Assembly (NCBI GenBank): GCA_033032865.1
Contig: JAWHQI010001222.1
Location: 36,855 to 100,854 of the forward strand
DNA length: 64,000 bases
Source of the DNA: Dactylorhiza incarnata
Lineage: Eukaryota > Streptophyta > Magnoliopsida > Asparagales > Orchidaceae
Reading direction: 5' to 3'
Position numbers and translations under genes: made by a program
Notes under the pieces: generated by a model
What the model was told of the DNA's origin: nothing
Databases searched by the model: none
What the model saw: the letters and a program-made list of their open reading frames with translations, nothing else
Part shown: positions 1 to 9,611 of the stretch, piece after piece
Layout: every line of letters starts with the position of its first letter
Position numbering within the stretch: position 1 is the stretch's first letter

Positions 1-467
1 AAGAAGATTTCGTGCCTCCAAGCGTGCTTAGATTTACAAAAGATCATCCAAGGGAACTTATCATTGGAGAACCGTCAAGAGGGGCAACGACATGCTCTTC
101 CATTCGTGAATCCTTCTCTAATTTATGCTTTGTTTCTGAAATTGAACCCAAAAACGTCTTTACCACGCTAAATGATGAATTTTGGTATTTAGCTATGCAT
201 GAAGAATTAGATTAATTTGAACGTAATAAGGTTTGGAATCTTATAGAAAGACCATCAAATCATCCAGATAGATTTTCAAAAATAAATTAGATAGTGAATC
301 TAGGATTATTAGGAACAAATCTCGCTTAGTAGCACAAGGTTATTCACAAATCGATGGGGGTAGATTTTGATGAAACCTTAGCACCCGTAACTCGCTTAGA
401 ATCCATTTGAATTTTTCTTGCCTTTGCAAGTTTCAAAAGATTTAAACTATTTCAAATGGATGTTAAA
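1..467 (+). pseudogene. copia-F reverse transcriptase, N-terminal part
   Basis: Conceptual translation gives the region just before and at the start of a copia reverse transcriptase: a stretch ending in an AMHEELD-like motif, then NKSRLVAQGYSQ, DFDETLAPVTRLESI and FQMDVK, which are standard landmarks. It is broken by an in-frame TAA at 213-215, by a 13-base deletion near position 277 relative to the second copy at 62.5 kb, and by further frame changes. It stops at 467 where the LTR of E1 begins and resumes at 10370. No function is expected. The family assignment is secure from the motif order. Confidence 0.85.
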
Positions 468-1220
468 TGTACAACCCCGATATTCGCCAGGTAAGGAAAT
501 CGAGCGAGACGGGAGTGGCGAGATCCAGACCTCGCCAAGATCGACCCCCAGCCGATGAGACCTCGGCCGACCACCAAAATAGGCAGCGAGGTCCTCGCGA
601 GGCGACCCTCTAAAAGAGACGCCACGGGCAGTATTCGCGAGAGGACCCGCGAGAATTCCTTCAGCAAGGTTCTCGCAAGGCAATCCCCCGGAAGAGATAT
701 CGCGGACATGGCCCGCGAGAAGGCCTGCGAGAGCTCCGACTGTAAGGTCATCGCAACCCCTTATCCACAAATCATTAGGGTCAACTTACCATTTTACCCT
801 TGGTGGTCTGCCCTTAGCCCCTCCAAACAGCGGAGCTTGGCTGTTAGCAGACCCATTTGGGGTGCAGATAGTAAAATCTAAAGGCGGAATCCTGTTATTT
901 GCAGACCATATCGGAAAATCTATAAATAGGACCTTAAGGGCACCTTTGGAGAGGATCTCACTTCAGCTTTCCTCTCCTCAGGCTTTCTTTGGTTAGCATT
1001 TACAGAGCTCTCCAAGGTGCCCAAGTCTCAGCTTTGGCTTGGGAGGGGAAGCGCTCAACGATCTTCCGGGTTAGTGGAGGGACCTCCTCGCTGTGACTAA
1101 GGTCTTAGTCAAACTCTTAATCTTCCGTCCACCCTCCTCGAGGGATCAGTAAGGGCTAGCCGCCCCTCATTTCGGTGAGGGCCCCGAGCTCTACGAGAGA
1201 CCGAGAAATCGGTTTCAACA
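468..1220 (+). repeat. 5' LTR of E1
   Basis: Begins TGTACAACCC, ends GGTTTCAACA, and matches 9612-10364 over its whole length. A TATA box lies at 920-928. It carries many CGCGAG/CTCGCG words in the U3 half. The reading frames on both strands of this LTR are not retroelement genes. Confidence 0.95.
920..928 (+). promoter_or_regulatory. TATA box of E1 LTR promoter
   Basis: CTATAAATA lies about 300 bp before the LTR end, the expected position for the U3/R boundary of a plant gypsy LTR. The same element is conserved in the 3' LTR (about 10063-10071) and in the copy near 63.4 kb. Confidence 0.7.
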
Positions 1221-1223
1221 TTT

Positions 1224-1241
1224 TGGTGCGGTGAGCGTGGA
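1224..1241 (+). promoter_or_regulatory. Primer-binding site, tRNA-Phe type
   Basis: TGGTGCGGTGAGCGTGGA starts 3 bases after the LTR. It is complementary to the 3' end of plant tRNA-Phe (ending ACGCTCACCGCACCA, recalled sequence). It primes minus-strand cDNA synthesis. The related E2 site at 53741-53761 extends the match to 21 bases. Confidence 0.85.
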
Positions 1242-1243
1242 GC

Positions 1244-2764
1244 GTGGCTGGTTCAAGAAAGTTCCAGAGAAGGGTTATGGCGGGAGATGAGGAGCAGGGC
1301 GAGGAGTACGACGAGACCCCTCAGGAAGCGATGGCTAGGATGCTCGCAGATTTCAGAAAGGAGGTGCTCGACACCTTGGGGTTCACGGTCACAGCTCTGC
1401 GAAGTGAGTTTGCGACCCCGGCACCTCAGGCGACCACTCCCCCAACAGCAGTCGGCGAGAGGGCACCAGGAGGAAGGGCTGGAAAAGAAGTTGTTGTCAG
1501 CTTAGGCCAGAGCCAGGAAGGCCGGGTGCTGTTCGCCAGCCCGGCGAGCTCCGTGCCGGCGAGCTCAGCGCTGGCGAGCTCCATCCCAGCGAGCGCGTCA
1601 CTGGCGAGTGCACGCCAAGAGGAAGCGGCGACTGTCGGGGTGGTTCAGGCGAGCACCGCCCTCGCGAGCACAGTCCCGGCGAGCTCAAGTTTGGCGAGCG
1701 AGCTTGGGGGATGAGTGGAGGCGGGAAGAGTGACAGGTGGGGGGAGCCCCTTTTGCGAGCTGGTGCTTTCCGCACCCGTCCCTGGGGGATTTGGAGAATG
1801 GGACCGGGTGTACTACAATGGTAGAGATGACCCTGTCCAACACCTGCAGAGTTTCGAAGACTCGGTCTCCATCAGGCCGATGTCAGATGCCTTCAAGTGT
1901 CGGCTCTTTGCCGTCACCCTCAAGGAAAAGGCCAGGGACTGGTTCTATCATCTCCCTGCAGGGTCAATCTACTCGTTCGAAGATTTGCGCCGAAGTTTCT
2001 TGCTGAGGTTCTCGACCTCAAAAAAGAGGAAGAAGGATGTTGATTCCCTCTTCGCAGTAAAACAGGGACCCAGGGAGTCGCTGGCTCAGTACGCCGATCG
2101 GTTCCAGGAGGAAGTACAGCTCACTCAGGAGATGCCTGGGTTTGCACTCCAACTCGCCTTCACGGTCAGGTTGAGAGAGAGTTTCTTTAAGATGGCGTTG
2201 AAGAGAAAAGCCCCCGTCTCCTTTGAAGAGCTGATAGAGAGGGTGTCGGAGGAAGTCGCAAGTGAGGAAGCCAATCCGGAGCTCACCAGGAGGCTAGCAA
2301 AGCTCAGTGAGCCGGAGGTGAGGCAGCAGGAGGTCAGGAGAAGGGAAGAACCCCGGGCCCCGGAGGGAGAGTGGAGGCCGCAAGGGGGAGGAGTGCAAGG
2401 GCAGGGAAGGGGTTACGGCCCAGGAAGGGGTAACCATGTCGGAGGTCAATGGAGGCCCCCCCAGTTAGGGTGGAGGCAAGGTCCGATGCAAATGCCTCCC
2501 CCTCCCCAGCAGGCCATGGCGATTGGACGAGGAAGAGGAAGAGGAAGGGGAAGGGGAGGAGAAGCGGAAATGTTGGCCGCTAGGAGAAGAAGGAATAGGG
2601 TGGCAGAGGCCGAGGCAAGGGAAGTGGCGGTGCCATATTGCATCTTCCATGATGTGGAAGGCCACTCAACGGACACCTGTCCGGAGTTCCTAGAAGTGAA
2701 GAGGGGCAGAGCGCCCGCGCCACCACAGCAGCAGCCATTAAGGATCGTGGAGGTTGAACCTTGA
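1244..2764 (+). pseudogene. gag: E1 gag
   Basis: Structural capsid/nucleocapsid protein of the gypsy element. The frame opens at ATG 1244 and runs in one frame with an in-frame TGA at 1712-1714, ending at TGA 2762-2764. The N-terminal about 155 residues contain Ala/Ser-rich repeats encoded by tandem GGCGAGC words. A Retrotrans_gag domain follows (motifs FKCRLFAVTLKEKARDWFY, RRSFLLRF, ESLAQYADRF). An Arg/Gly-rich stretch then precedes a zinc-finger-like motif (CIFHDVEGHSTDTC) typical of Tat gag C-termini. Both stops are single-codon lesions in an otherwise open frame, so this is a recently inactivated copy rather than an ancient relic. Confidence 0.9.
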
Positions 2765-3403
2765 GAGGAGGAGGAAAGGTGTGAGGATAGGGCCGATATG
2801 GGAAGTAGAGGAGGTATCGGGGTGATCCATGGGGGGGTAGGGGTGGAGGCGACCCGCAAGGCTAGCCTCCATACCATCTACCGCCGAAGCGTGGCTTCGA
2901 CATCCACCGCCCCACCCCCGGCCGAAAAAATCGTTTTCACTCAGAAAGACATGCCGGGCTACGAGGACCCGTTCTGCGATGCGCTGGTCATCCAGACGGC
3001 GATCGAGAACTTCACCGTCTCCCGGATCCTAGTGGACAACGGAAGTTCGGTCAACGTCATCTTCAAGAAGGCGTTTGACAAGATGGAGGTAGAGCCTAGG
3101 AGGGTGTTGGCCTCAGATGGCCCTTTGTTCGGATTCTCAGGGGAGAGGAAGGAAGTAGAAGGGGGAGTAGGGCTTCATGTGACCCTGGGTGGGCAGTCCT
3201 GAAACTGTCGTTTTGTCATTGTGGACGCCCCAAGCAGTTACAGCGCTATCTTCGGACGGCCACTCATCAGCGCGTTCCGCTGTGTCCCTTCCACCTTTCA
3301 TCAGTGTCTCAAGTTCAACGACGGAGGGGTTCAGGTGCGGATCAGGGGGGATCCCAAGGTGGCAAGACAGTGCTACGTAATGGCTGTCAACACCATCTCC
3401 TAG
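2765..3403 (+). pseudogene. E1 aspartic protease region
   Basis: Continues in the gag frame. The retropepsin-like active site reads ILVDNGSSVNVIF (about 3028-3066), followed by ASDGPLFGFSG and, after an in-frame TGA at 3200-3202, the segment SSYSAIFGRPLI that matches the second half of Tat proteases. It ends at TAG 3401-3403. The role is cleavage of the gag-pol precursor. The D-N-G-S-S form replaces the commoner D-S/T-G, as often seen in Tat elements. Confidence 0.8.
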
Positions 3404-4759
3404 ATGGGAGAAGCTGAGGAGTGGGATAGGATGATGGAGGAGGCGGCCGAAGCCGGAAGCATGGAGGTAGCCGAGGAGAAGATGGAGGGAGATGAAGTCC
3501 ATGCCCAGGAAGGAGTAGCTGAGGTACCCCGGGCGGAAGGAAAGGAAGAAGAAGAGAAGGCCCAGGAGGGAAGGGCGGAAGAGCTGATGGTGGTAGAGAA
3601 GGAAGTCGAGGAGGAAACCCAGGCTCCCACTTGTGCCGAAGAGGAAAGGGCTTGGGGAGAGCAGTCCCGGCTGGAGGCCGTGGACGAGATAGTAGAGCTC
3701 GAGGTCACCACCCGGCTGGGGGTGGTGGAAAAAGTCCGGGTCAGCGGAGAACTCAGCCCAGAAGATCAAGCAGAGATTCTTGCTTGCGTACAGAAGAACG
3801 TGGACGTCTTCGCTTGGAGCGCCGCAGAAATGCCCGGGATCGATGCGGATGTGGCTTGCCATCGCCTCAACTTCGACCCCGACGCCCGCCCCATCCGTCA
3901 GAAGAGGAGGGTCGTCGTAGACAAGCTAGAAGGGCCCATCCGCGAGGAGGTGGGCAAACTCCTGCAGGCCAGATTTTTATCGGAGATCCAGTATCCAGGC
4001 TGGGTCTCCAACGTCGTTATGGTAAAAAAGAGAGGAGGTAAGTGGCGTATGTGTATCGACTTTTCGCTTCTTAATAAATCATGCCCGAAAGATTGCTACC
4101 CCCTGCCCAGAATCGACGCGCTGGTTGACTCAGCCGTTGGTTTTTCTGTACTGTCTTTCTTAGATGCTTTTTCAGGTTACCATCAAATCCGCATGCATCC
4201 CCCGGACATCAAGGATGTTTCCTTCATCACGGGGGATGGATGTTATTGCTATAAGATGATGCCCTTCGGGCTCAAGAACGCAGGGGCTACGTACCAAAGG
4301 ATGATGGATAGGGTCTTCCGCGAGCAGAAAGGAAAAAATTTAGAAGTCTATGTTGACGACCTCATGGTGAAGAGTCGAGACCTTGGGTCTCACCTCCGAG
4401 ACCTCGAAGAGACATTCGGGACCCTGCGGCTGTACAAGATGAAACTCAATCCCTTGAAGTGTGTCTTCGGGGCGAGCCGAGGGAAGTTCCTGGGCCACTT
4501 GCTCACCCCCGCAGGAGTGGAACCCAACCCGGACAAAGTTAAAGCGGTGATGGAGTTGGGGTCGCCAAGAAATCCGAAGGACGTTCAGATCCTTACAGGG
4601 AAGTTGGCTGGGCTCAGCAGGTTCCTCTCCAAGGCGGGAGAAAAGTGTGCGCCTTTCTTCAAGGTGCTGCGGGGAAACAAGAAGTTTGAATGGACCCCGG
4701 AGTGCGAGAAGGCCTTCCAGGCTCTGAAAGAACAGCTCACCCAAACCCCTCTGCTCTAG
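3404..4759 (+). pseudogene. E1 reverse transcriptase
   Basis: Starts after TAG 3401-3403 in the same frame with a long acidic linker (about 150 residues, Glu-rich). The RT domain follows: YPGWVSNVVMVKK, WRMCIDFSLLNK, the catalytic LDAFSGYHQI and YVDD (codons 4349-4360), then the thumb and connection. It ends at TAG 4757-4759 just inside the RNase H domain. The RT core itself is intact with all catalytic Asp residues. The flanking stops rather than the enzyme motifs are what is broken. Confidence 0.92.
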
Positions 4760-5677
4760 GGACCGAGGCCAGGAGAAGACCTATCCCTGTACCTGGGGGT
4801 AGGGTCCAAAGTAGTAAGTTCCATGTTAATCCGGGAGGAAGGGAAGAAACAGTTCCCTATCTACTACGTCAGCCGAGTGCTGAAGAAGGCAGAGCTCCGG
4901 TACCCGATCTTGGAAAAGTTGGCCTTCGCATTGGTGGTGTCAGCCCGGAGGCTCCGGCCTTACTTTCAGGCCCATTCAATCAGGGTAGTGACGGACCACC
5001 CGCTCCATAAAATCATGGAAGGGGTGGAGCACTCAGGAAGGTTGGCAAAGTGGTCCATGGAGTTAAGTGAATTCAATATCACGTTCGTGCCTAGGACATC
5101 CATCAGGGCTCAGGCGGTGGCAGACTTCATGGCCGACTATGCGGCCGAAGTGGGGGAGCACGAGCCACCTCCCCCAGAGGCATGGAAGATGTTGGTGGAC
5201 GGAGCGTCGGGAAAGCACTCCTATGGAGGGGGAATGGTCCTGGTAAGTCCTCAGGGGACTCAGATTGAGCAAGCCTTAAACATCCATTTCCCAATTACCA
5301 ACAACCAGGCTGAGTACAAAGCGGTGATAGCGGGCCTTCGGCTGGCCCGGGAACTGGGTGTGCAGGATGTGGAGGTCTCCACGGACTCCATGGTGGTAGC
5401 ATGCCAGATCAAGGGAGAATTTGAAGCAAAGGACCCGACCCTCCTACTATACCTGGAGAAGGTTAAGGGGGTCATCGGGCAGTTCCGCACCTTCTCCATC
5501 AAACACGTGTCGAGGGAGGAGAGCACCCAGGCGGACCTCTTAGCCAAGTTCGGTCCCCAAGCGGGAGGGACGACTTCGGAGCTCTTCCGGCCCTCCATCG
5601 AGGAAGGAGAATTGATGGAGGTGGATCAACGGGCCTCGTGGATGGATCCGTTCATCACCTACCTATCCTCCGGGTAG
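4760..5677 (+). pseudogene. E1 dual RNase H (gypsy RH plus archaeal-like aRH)
   Basis: Same frame as RT. The first RNase H (about 4640-5100) has the YYVSRVL, EKLAFALVVSARRLRPYF and VVTDHPL motifs. Its expected first catalytic Asp is missing (LYLGVGSK instead of an LxxDAS form). A second RNase H follows (about 5185-5560) with a full Asp/Glu set: LVDGASG, NNQAEYKAVIAGLRLA, VSTDSMVVACQI and TQADLLAKFG. This archaeal-type second domain marks the Tat lineage and presumably took over hybrid cleavage. An in-frame TAG at 5675-5677 separates it from integrase. Confidence 0.9.
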
Positions 5678-6913
5678 TTCCCTGGAGAGGATGTGGACAA
5701 GAGACACTTCAGGTATAAGTCCGCCTATTACTCTTTGCATGCAGGGGGGCTATATAGAAAGACCCTCTCAGGACTCCTGGCCCGTTGTGTCTCCGAGGAG
5801 GAGGTCCCGAGAGTGCTGGAAGAAATCCACTCCGGGGAGTGCGGCAGTCACTCTGGGAGTCGGACCCTGGAAGGGAGGGTGTTGAGACAAGGCTACTTTT
5901 GGCCCACTCTCAGCAAGGATGCGGCGGAGTTCGCAAGAAAGTGTCCGAAGTGCCAGCTCTATGCCCCGCTCCAGCTCCTCCCAGCTCAAAGGCTCCGGAC
6001 CATCACGGCCCCCTGGCCCTTCGCCATATGGGGGCTGGACCTGGTCGGCCCCTTTCCCCAAGCCAGCGGCCAGAGGAAGTTCCTGCTGGTCATGATCGAC
6101 TACTTCTCCAAGTGGGTAGAGATGAAAGCACTTGCTAAGGTAACCTCCCAGGTTGTAAGGAATTTTGTGTGGGGAGAAATAATTTGCAGGCATGGACTCC
6201 CTCTAGCTATAGTGACGGTCAATGGGCCGCAGTTTGCGAGTGAGGAGTTTGTCGGCTTCTGCACTCAGCTCGGCATTGACCTCAGGTTCGCTTCGGTCCA
6301 CCACCCGAGGAGTAATGGGCAGGTGGAGGCAGCGAACAAGATAATTGTTAACCTGCTAAAAAAGAAAGTGGAAAACCTTCGAGGAAGTTGGGTGGAACAA
6401 CTACCCTCCGTCCTCTGGGCCATGAGGACTACTCCGAATACCGCCACAGGGGAGACTCCATTCAAGCCCTCTCACGGGTCCGAGTCCGTCATCCCCATAG
6501 AGTTTGAGGTGAAGACCCCCCGGGTGATCGCCGCCAGCGAGGGGGATGAAGAGTGGCTGGAAGGTAACAATGCAGAGCAGAGGCTGTCCTTGGACCTGGT
6601 GGAAGAACTTCGGGACTTGGCCACCATCAGGCAGGAAGAGGTCATGCGGCGGATGGCTCGATATTTTGACAAACATATCCGGATAAAGCACTTTCAGAAA
6701 GGAGATCTAGTCCTGAAGAAGGTCGACGTGGCCGGCAGAGGGGCCACGGTGGGTAAGCTTAACCCCAATTGGGAGGGTCCATATATTATAAGCGAGGTGC
6801 TCAAGTCGGGAAGGTATCACCTCCAGGATGTGGAAGGGGTACCCCTCGACCGAGGCCGAAGTGGGGATGATTTGAAAAGGTTTTACCCTTTAGAGCTTTA
6901 TTGTGTTGTTTAA
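5678..6913 (+). pseudogene. E1 integrase
   Basis: Continues the same frame to the stop at 6911-6913. It has an HHCC zinc domain (HSGECGSH, CPKCQLYA), then the catalytic core with the first Asp in WGLDLVGPF (codon 6038-6040) and the Glu in NGQVEAANK (codon 6326-6328). The middle catalytic Asp is replaced by Val (TVNGPQF, codon 6218-6220), which should abolish strand transfer. A GPY/F-type C-terminal module follows (NPNWEGPYIISEV). There is no chromodomain, consistent with Tat rather than a chromovirus. Confidence 0.92.
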
Positions 6914-6973
6914 TCAACGTCTTACTCCTTTCTTATGATGCTTATAACTACTGTCGTGCCGGCGTGACAAAGG

Positions 6974-7864
6974 TTGGATATGTTGGTGCTTTAATGCCCC
7001 AGATCGATTCCGCTCCCGGGCTCTCATCTAAACGGGGGGTTCAGGTTGATCTCTGGAGAGGCTGGCAAGGTGTGATATATGATGGTGCTGGAATGCCCCA
7101 GATCGATTCCGCTCCCGGGCTCTCATCTAGATGGGGGGTTCAGGTTGATCTCTGGAGAGGCTGGCAAGGTGTGATATATGTTGGTGCTGGAATGCCCCAG
7201 ATCGATTCCGCTCCCGGTCTCTCATCTAGACGGGGGGTTCAGGTTGATCTCTGGAGAGGCTGGCAAGGTGTGATATATGTTGGTGCTGGAATGCCCCAGA
7301 TCGATTCCGCTCCCGGGCTCTCATCTAGACGGGGGGTTCAGGTTGATCTCTAGAGAGGCTGGCAAGGTGTGATATATGTTGGTGCTGGAATGCCCCAGAT
7401 CGATTCCGCTCCCGGGCTCTCATCTAGACGGGGGGTTCAGGTTGATCTCTGGAGAGGCTGGCAAGGTATGATATATGTTGGTGCTGGAATGCCCCAGATC
7501 GATTCCGCTCCCGTGCTCTCATCTAGACGGGGGGTTCAGGTTGATCTCTGGAGAGGCTGGCAAGGTATGATATATGTTGGTGCTGGAATGCCCCAGATCG
7601 ATTCCGCTCCCGGGCTCTCATCTAGACGGGGGGTTCAGGTTGATCTCTGGAAAGGCTGGCAAGGTGTGATATATGTTGGTGCTGGAATGCCCCAGATCGA
7701 TTCCGCTCCCGGGCTCTCATCTAGACGGGGGGTTCAGGTTGATCTCTGGAGAGGCTGGCAAGGTGTGATATATGTTGGCGCTGGAATGCCCCAGATCGAT
7801 TCCGCTCCTGGGCTCTCATCTAGACGGGGGGTTCAGGTTGATCTCTGGAGAGGCTGGCAAGGAT
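6974..7864 (+). repeat. 99-bp tandem array in E1 3' region
   Basis: Nine head-to-tail copies. The landmark ATGCCCCAGATCGATTCC recurs at 6994, 7093, 7192, 7291, 7390, 7489, 7588, 7687 and 7786, exactly 99 bp apart. The units are nearly identical, with the first the most divergent. Because 99 is a multiple of 3, one frame stays open for 33-residue repeats with one TAG near 7351. I treat this as a by-product, not a gene. Tandem arrays in this position are known for Tat/Ogre-type elements. Confidence 0.95.
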
Positions 7865-8255
7865 AAGGTCTTTATGCTAAAATACTCCGTCTCGCTCGGC
7901 GGACCTGTCCGTTCGGCAAAGAGAAATTTCGCACGACGACAGGCGAGTGGCGAGAAGCAATTGTATACATAACCCGAAGCGATACGGAGTGAGCGACACC
8001 GGGTAAGTGGTGAGCCCTCGCCAAGAAGAAAAACGCCTTGAGAAACCTAGGAAGAAATACACATAACCCGAAGGGTAGTAATCCTAAGAAACGACGAAAG
8101 GGCTGAGCTACCAAGGTATCCTATGCCTATCTGTTCAACAACGCACGACGCGAGAACGTCCAACGCGAGAATAGCCTTAGCGAAGGCGAATATGCGTCAC
8201 AAAACGTGGCGAGACCGTTCAAAGACGACGACGATTATTAGTCACAATACAACGT
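7865..8255. other. E1 3' region between array and antisense gene
   Basis: About 390 bp rich in CGAGxGA/GCGAGAA words, with no recognisable coding potential. It would form the 3' untranslated region of the antisense gene at 8256-9423. Confidence 0.5.
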
Positions 8256-9423
8256 CTAGCGAGAATCGTGGGGGAGCCATTTCCACCGGCCGCCACCCCG
8301 CGACCCTGACCTCGGTGGTGCCCTAGAATTATAATATTCCTCTGCCAAACGACCCTCCCGGTCCATGAGGTAAGCGTAGTCTCTCATTCTCGCTATGTGC
8401 ACCTCCGGCGTCGTGGCGATCTCATCCTGATCGCGGTGTCTCGCTTGCCGGAGCCTCGCGCACTCCTCCATCAGGACCGCGTGCCTATCCTCCGCGGCTT
8501 CCCTATCCCGCCTCGCCTGCATATTGAGATCCATCAGCATTCGCCCATGCTTCCTCAAGAGTTCCGCGGCTCGCTGCTTCATCATTTCCGGATCGCACGG
8601 ATCCCCTAAGAATTCCTCCACCTAGTCAGGAAGGGGAGACATCTCGTCATCACCCAGCTCGGAATCGGTATGTGGATTCTCGGCATTGTCTGCAAGATTT
8701 TAAAAGATTAGATGACGAGCGCGAGATCACGTGGGGTTTCGGCGAGGCCATAACGCTTACCGAGAGGGCGGCGAGAAGTCGAAGGACGGCCCTGGAACAC
8801 ATTGCCGTAGTGGGGGTAGAGGGATTTGCCCAGGCCGGCAGGATAAGCTGTGCTGTTGGTCGGGGGAATCTTTGGCGGTGCGGAGCCGCCGGTCTCCTCG
8901 ATCGTCAGGAGCTGGAACCCGGGCTTATCTATGATTTTACCCGGAGGAGGCGGAGACGGCGGCCGTGACGACGGGCGGGCCGGGGACTTCAAGGGTGAGA
9001 CTGTAAGAAAATAGTAACGAAGGTCATATACGGGTTAAAGAAGTATTACGGTATGCGAGATTAAGATCATACCGGTGACATCTTTCCGCGCAAGGTTCAG
9101 GTCCGTCTGTGGACTCTTGCGAGACCCCTCAGCGGGTTCTCCAATGTTCTCGTTCGGCAAAGCATCCTGCGAGTGAAAATTAGTGGGGAGCGATTTATCG
9201 ACGTGAATTCGAGTAGCTCATACCTCCTCGGGACGGCGATCATCCGGGGAGGAGTCCAACATCACAGAGTCGTCGCCGGAGCGACGAGCCGCCTTCCCTT
9301 CTTAACTTTCGGCGATTGAACGGGGGGCGGCCGGTTCATCCAGGCGGGGACCTTGGTCGAGGAAGGTAGCCCACCAGCTCTCATCGCCCTCAGGCGAGCC
9401 TCTGCTTCTTCAGAGATCGGCAT
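8256..9423 (-). pseudogene. E1 antisense 4-exon gene (aORF)
   Basis: Read on the minus strand: exon 1 9423-9224, exon 2 9166-9073, exon 3 9000-8761, exon 4 8689-8256. All introns are GT-AG with good sites (donors GTATGAGC, GTATGATC, GTAAGCGT; acceptors ACTCGCAG, TTCTTACAG, AATCTTGCAG). Exon phases agree at all three junctions. About 320 residues are predicted: a basic/proline-rich N-terminus, an acidic DDSVMLDSSPDD stretch, a Pro-rich middle, and a charged, probably coiled-coil C-terminus (EEFLGDPCDPEMMKQRAAEL onwards). Lesions are a one-base frame change in exon 1 (about 9295-9305) and an in-frame TAG at 8622-8624. The function is unknown. Antisense ORFs in this position are known in Tat elements such as maize Grande. 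Confidence 0.75.
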
Positions 9424-9490
9424 CTCCAGGCAGCTAAAATAAGAAAGGGAAGAAAAGGAACGGCGCGCGCCAATAGGAGTTCGGGATGAT

Positions 9491-9499
9491 ATTTATAGC
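9491..9499 (-). promoter_or_regulatory. TATA box of E1 antisense gene
   Basis: CTATAAATA on the minus strand, 68 bp before the ATG at 9423. This spacing fits a start site near 9460 and a short leader. It lies between the antisense gene and the 3' LTR, so the gene would have its own promoter rather than depend on the LTR. Confidence 0.6.
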
Positions 9500-9596
9500 C
9501 TACGGGGTGGGTCCCACCAAAGATTCCTGACAGGTCATCCGGGAGCGGGCGAATATCAGGGGTTGGACGATTCTCCGCGAGGACATTAGTCCTCGC

Positions 9597-9611
9597 GAAG
9601 AGCAGGGATTG
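9597..9611 (+). promoter_or_regulatory. Polypurine tract of E1
   Basis: GAAGAGCAGGGATTG directly abuts the 3' LTR start TGTACAACC at 9612. E2 has the near-identical AAAGAGCGGGGATTG at 60597-60611 in the same position. It primes plus-strand synthesis. Confidence 0.75.

Noticed and set aside
555..881. Plus-strand 108-codon frame conserved in all three E1-type LTRs, and minus-strand frames over the same region
   Set aside because: Conservation reflects LTR identity. There are no domains, and frames on both strands are equally open because of CGCGAG words.
1224..1241. Candidate tRNA gene
   Set aside because: Only the complement of the tRNA 3' end is present, at the expected primer position. There is no cloverleaf.
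3137..3862. Minus-strand 241-codon frame in E1
   Set aside because: Shadow of the protease/RT linker coding sequence on the plus strand, with low complexity mirrored from the Glu-rich linker.
6974..7864. Possible CRISPR-like or regulatory repeat array
   Set aside because: Units are contiguous 99-bp tandem copies with no unique spacers, in a plant retrotransposon.
6901..7866. Long open frame of 33-residue repeats over the 99-bp array
   Set aside because: The open frame follows from a unit length divisible by three. It has an internal TAG, no start context and no known repeat-protein features.
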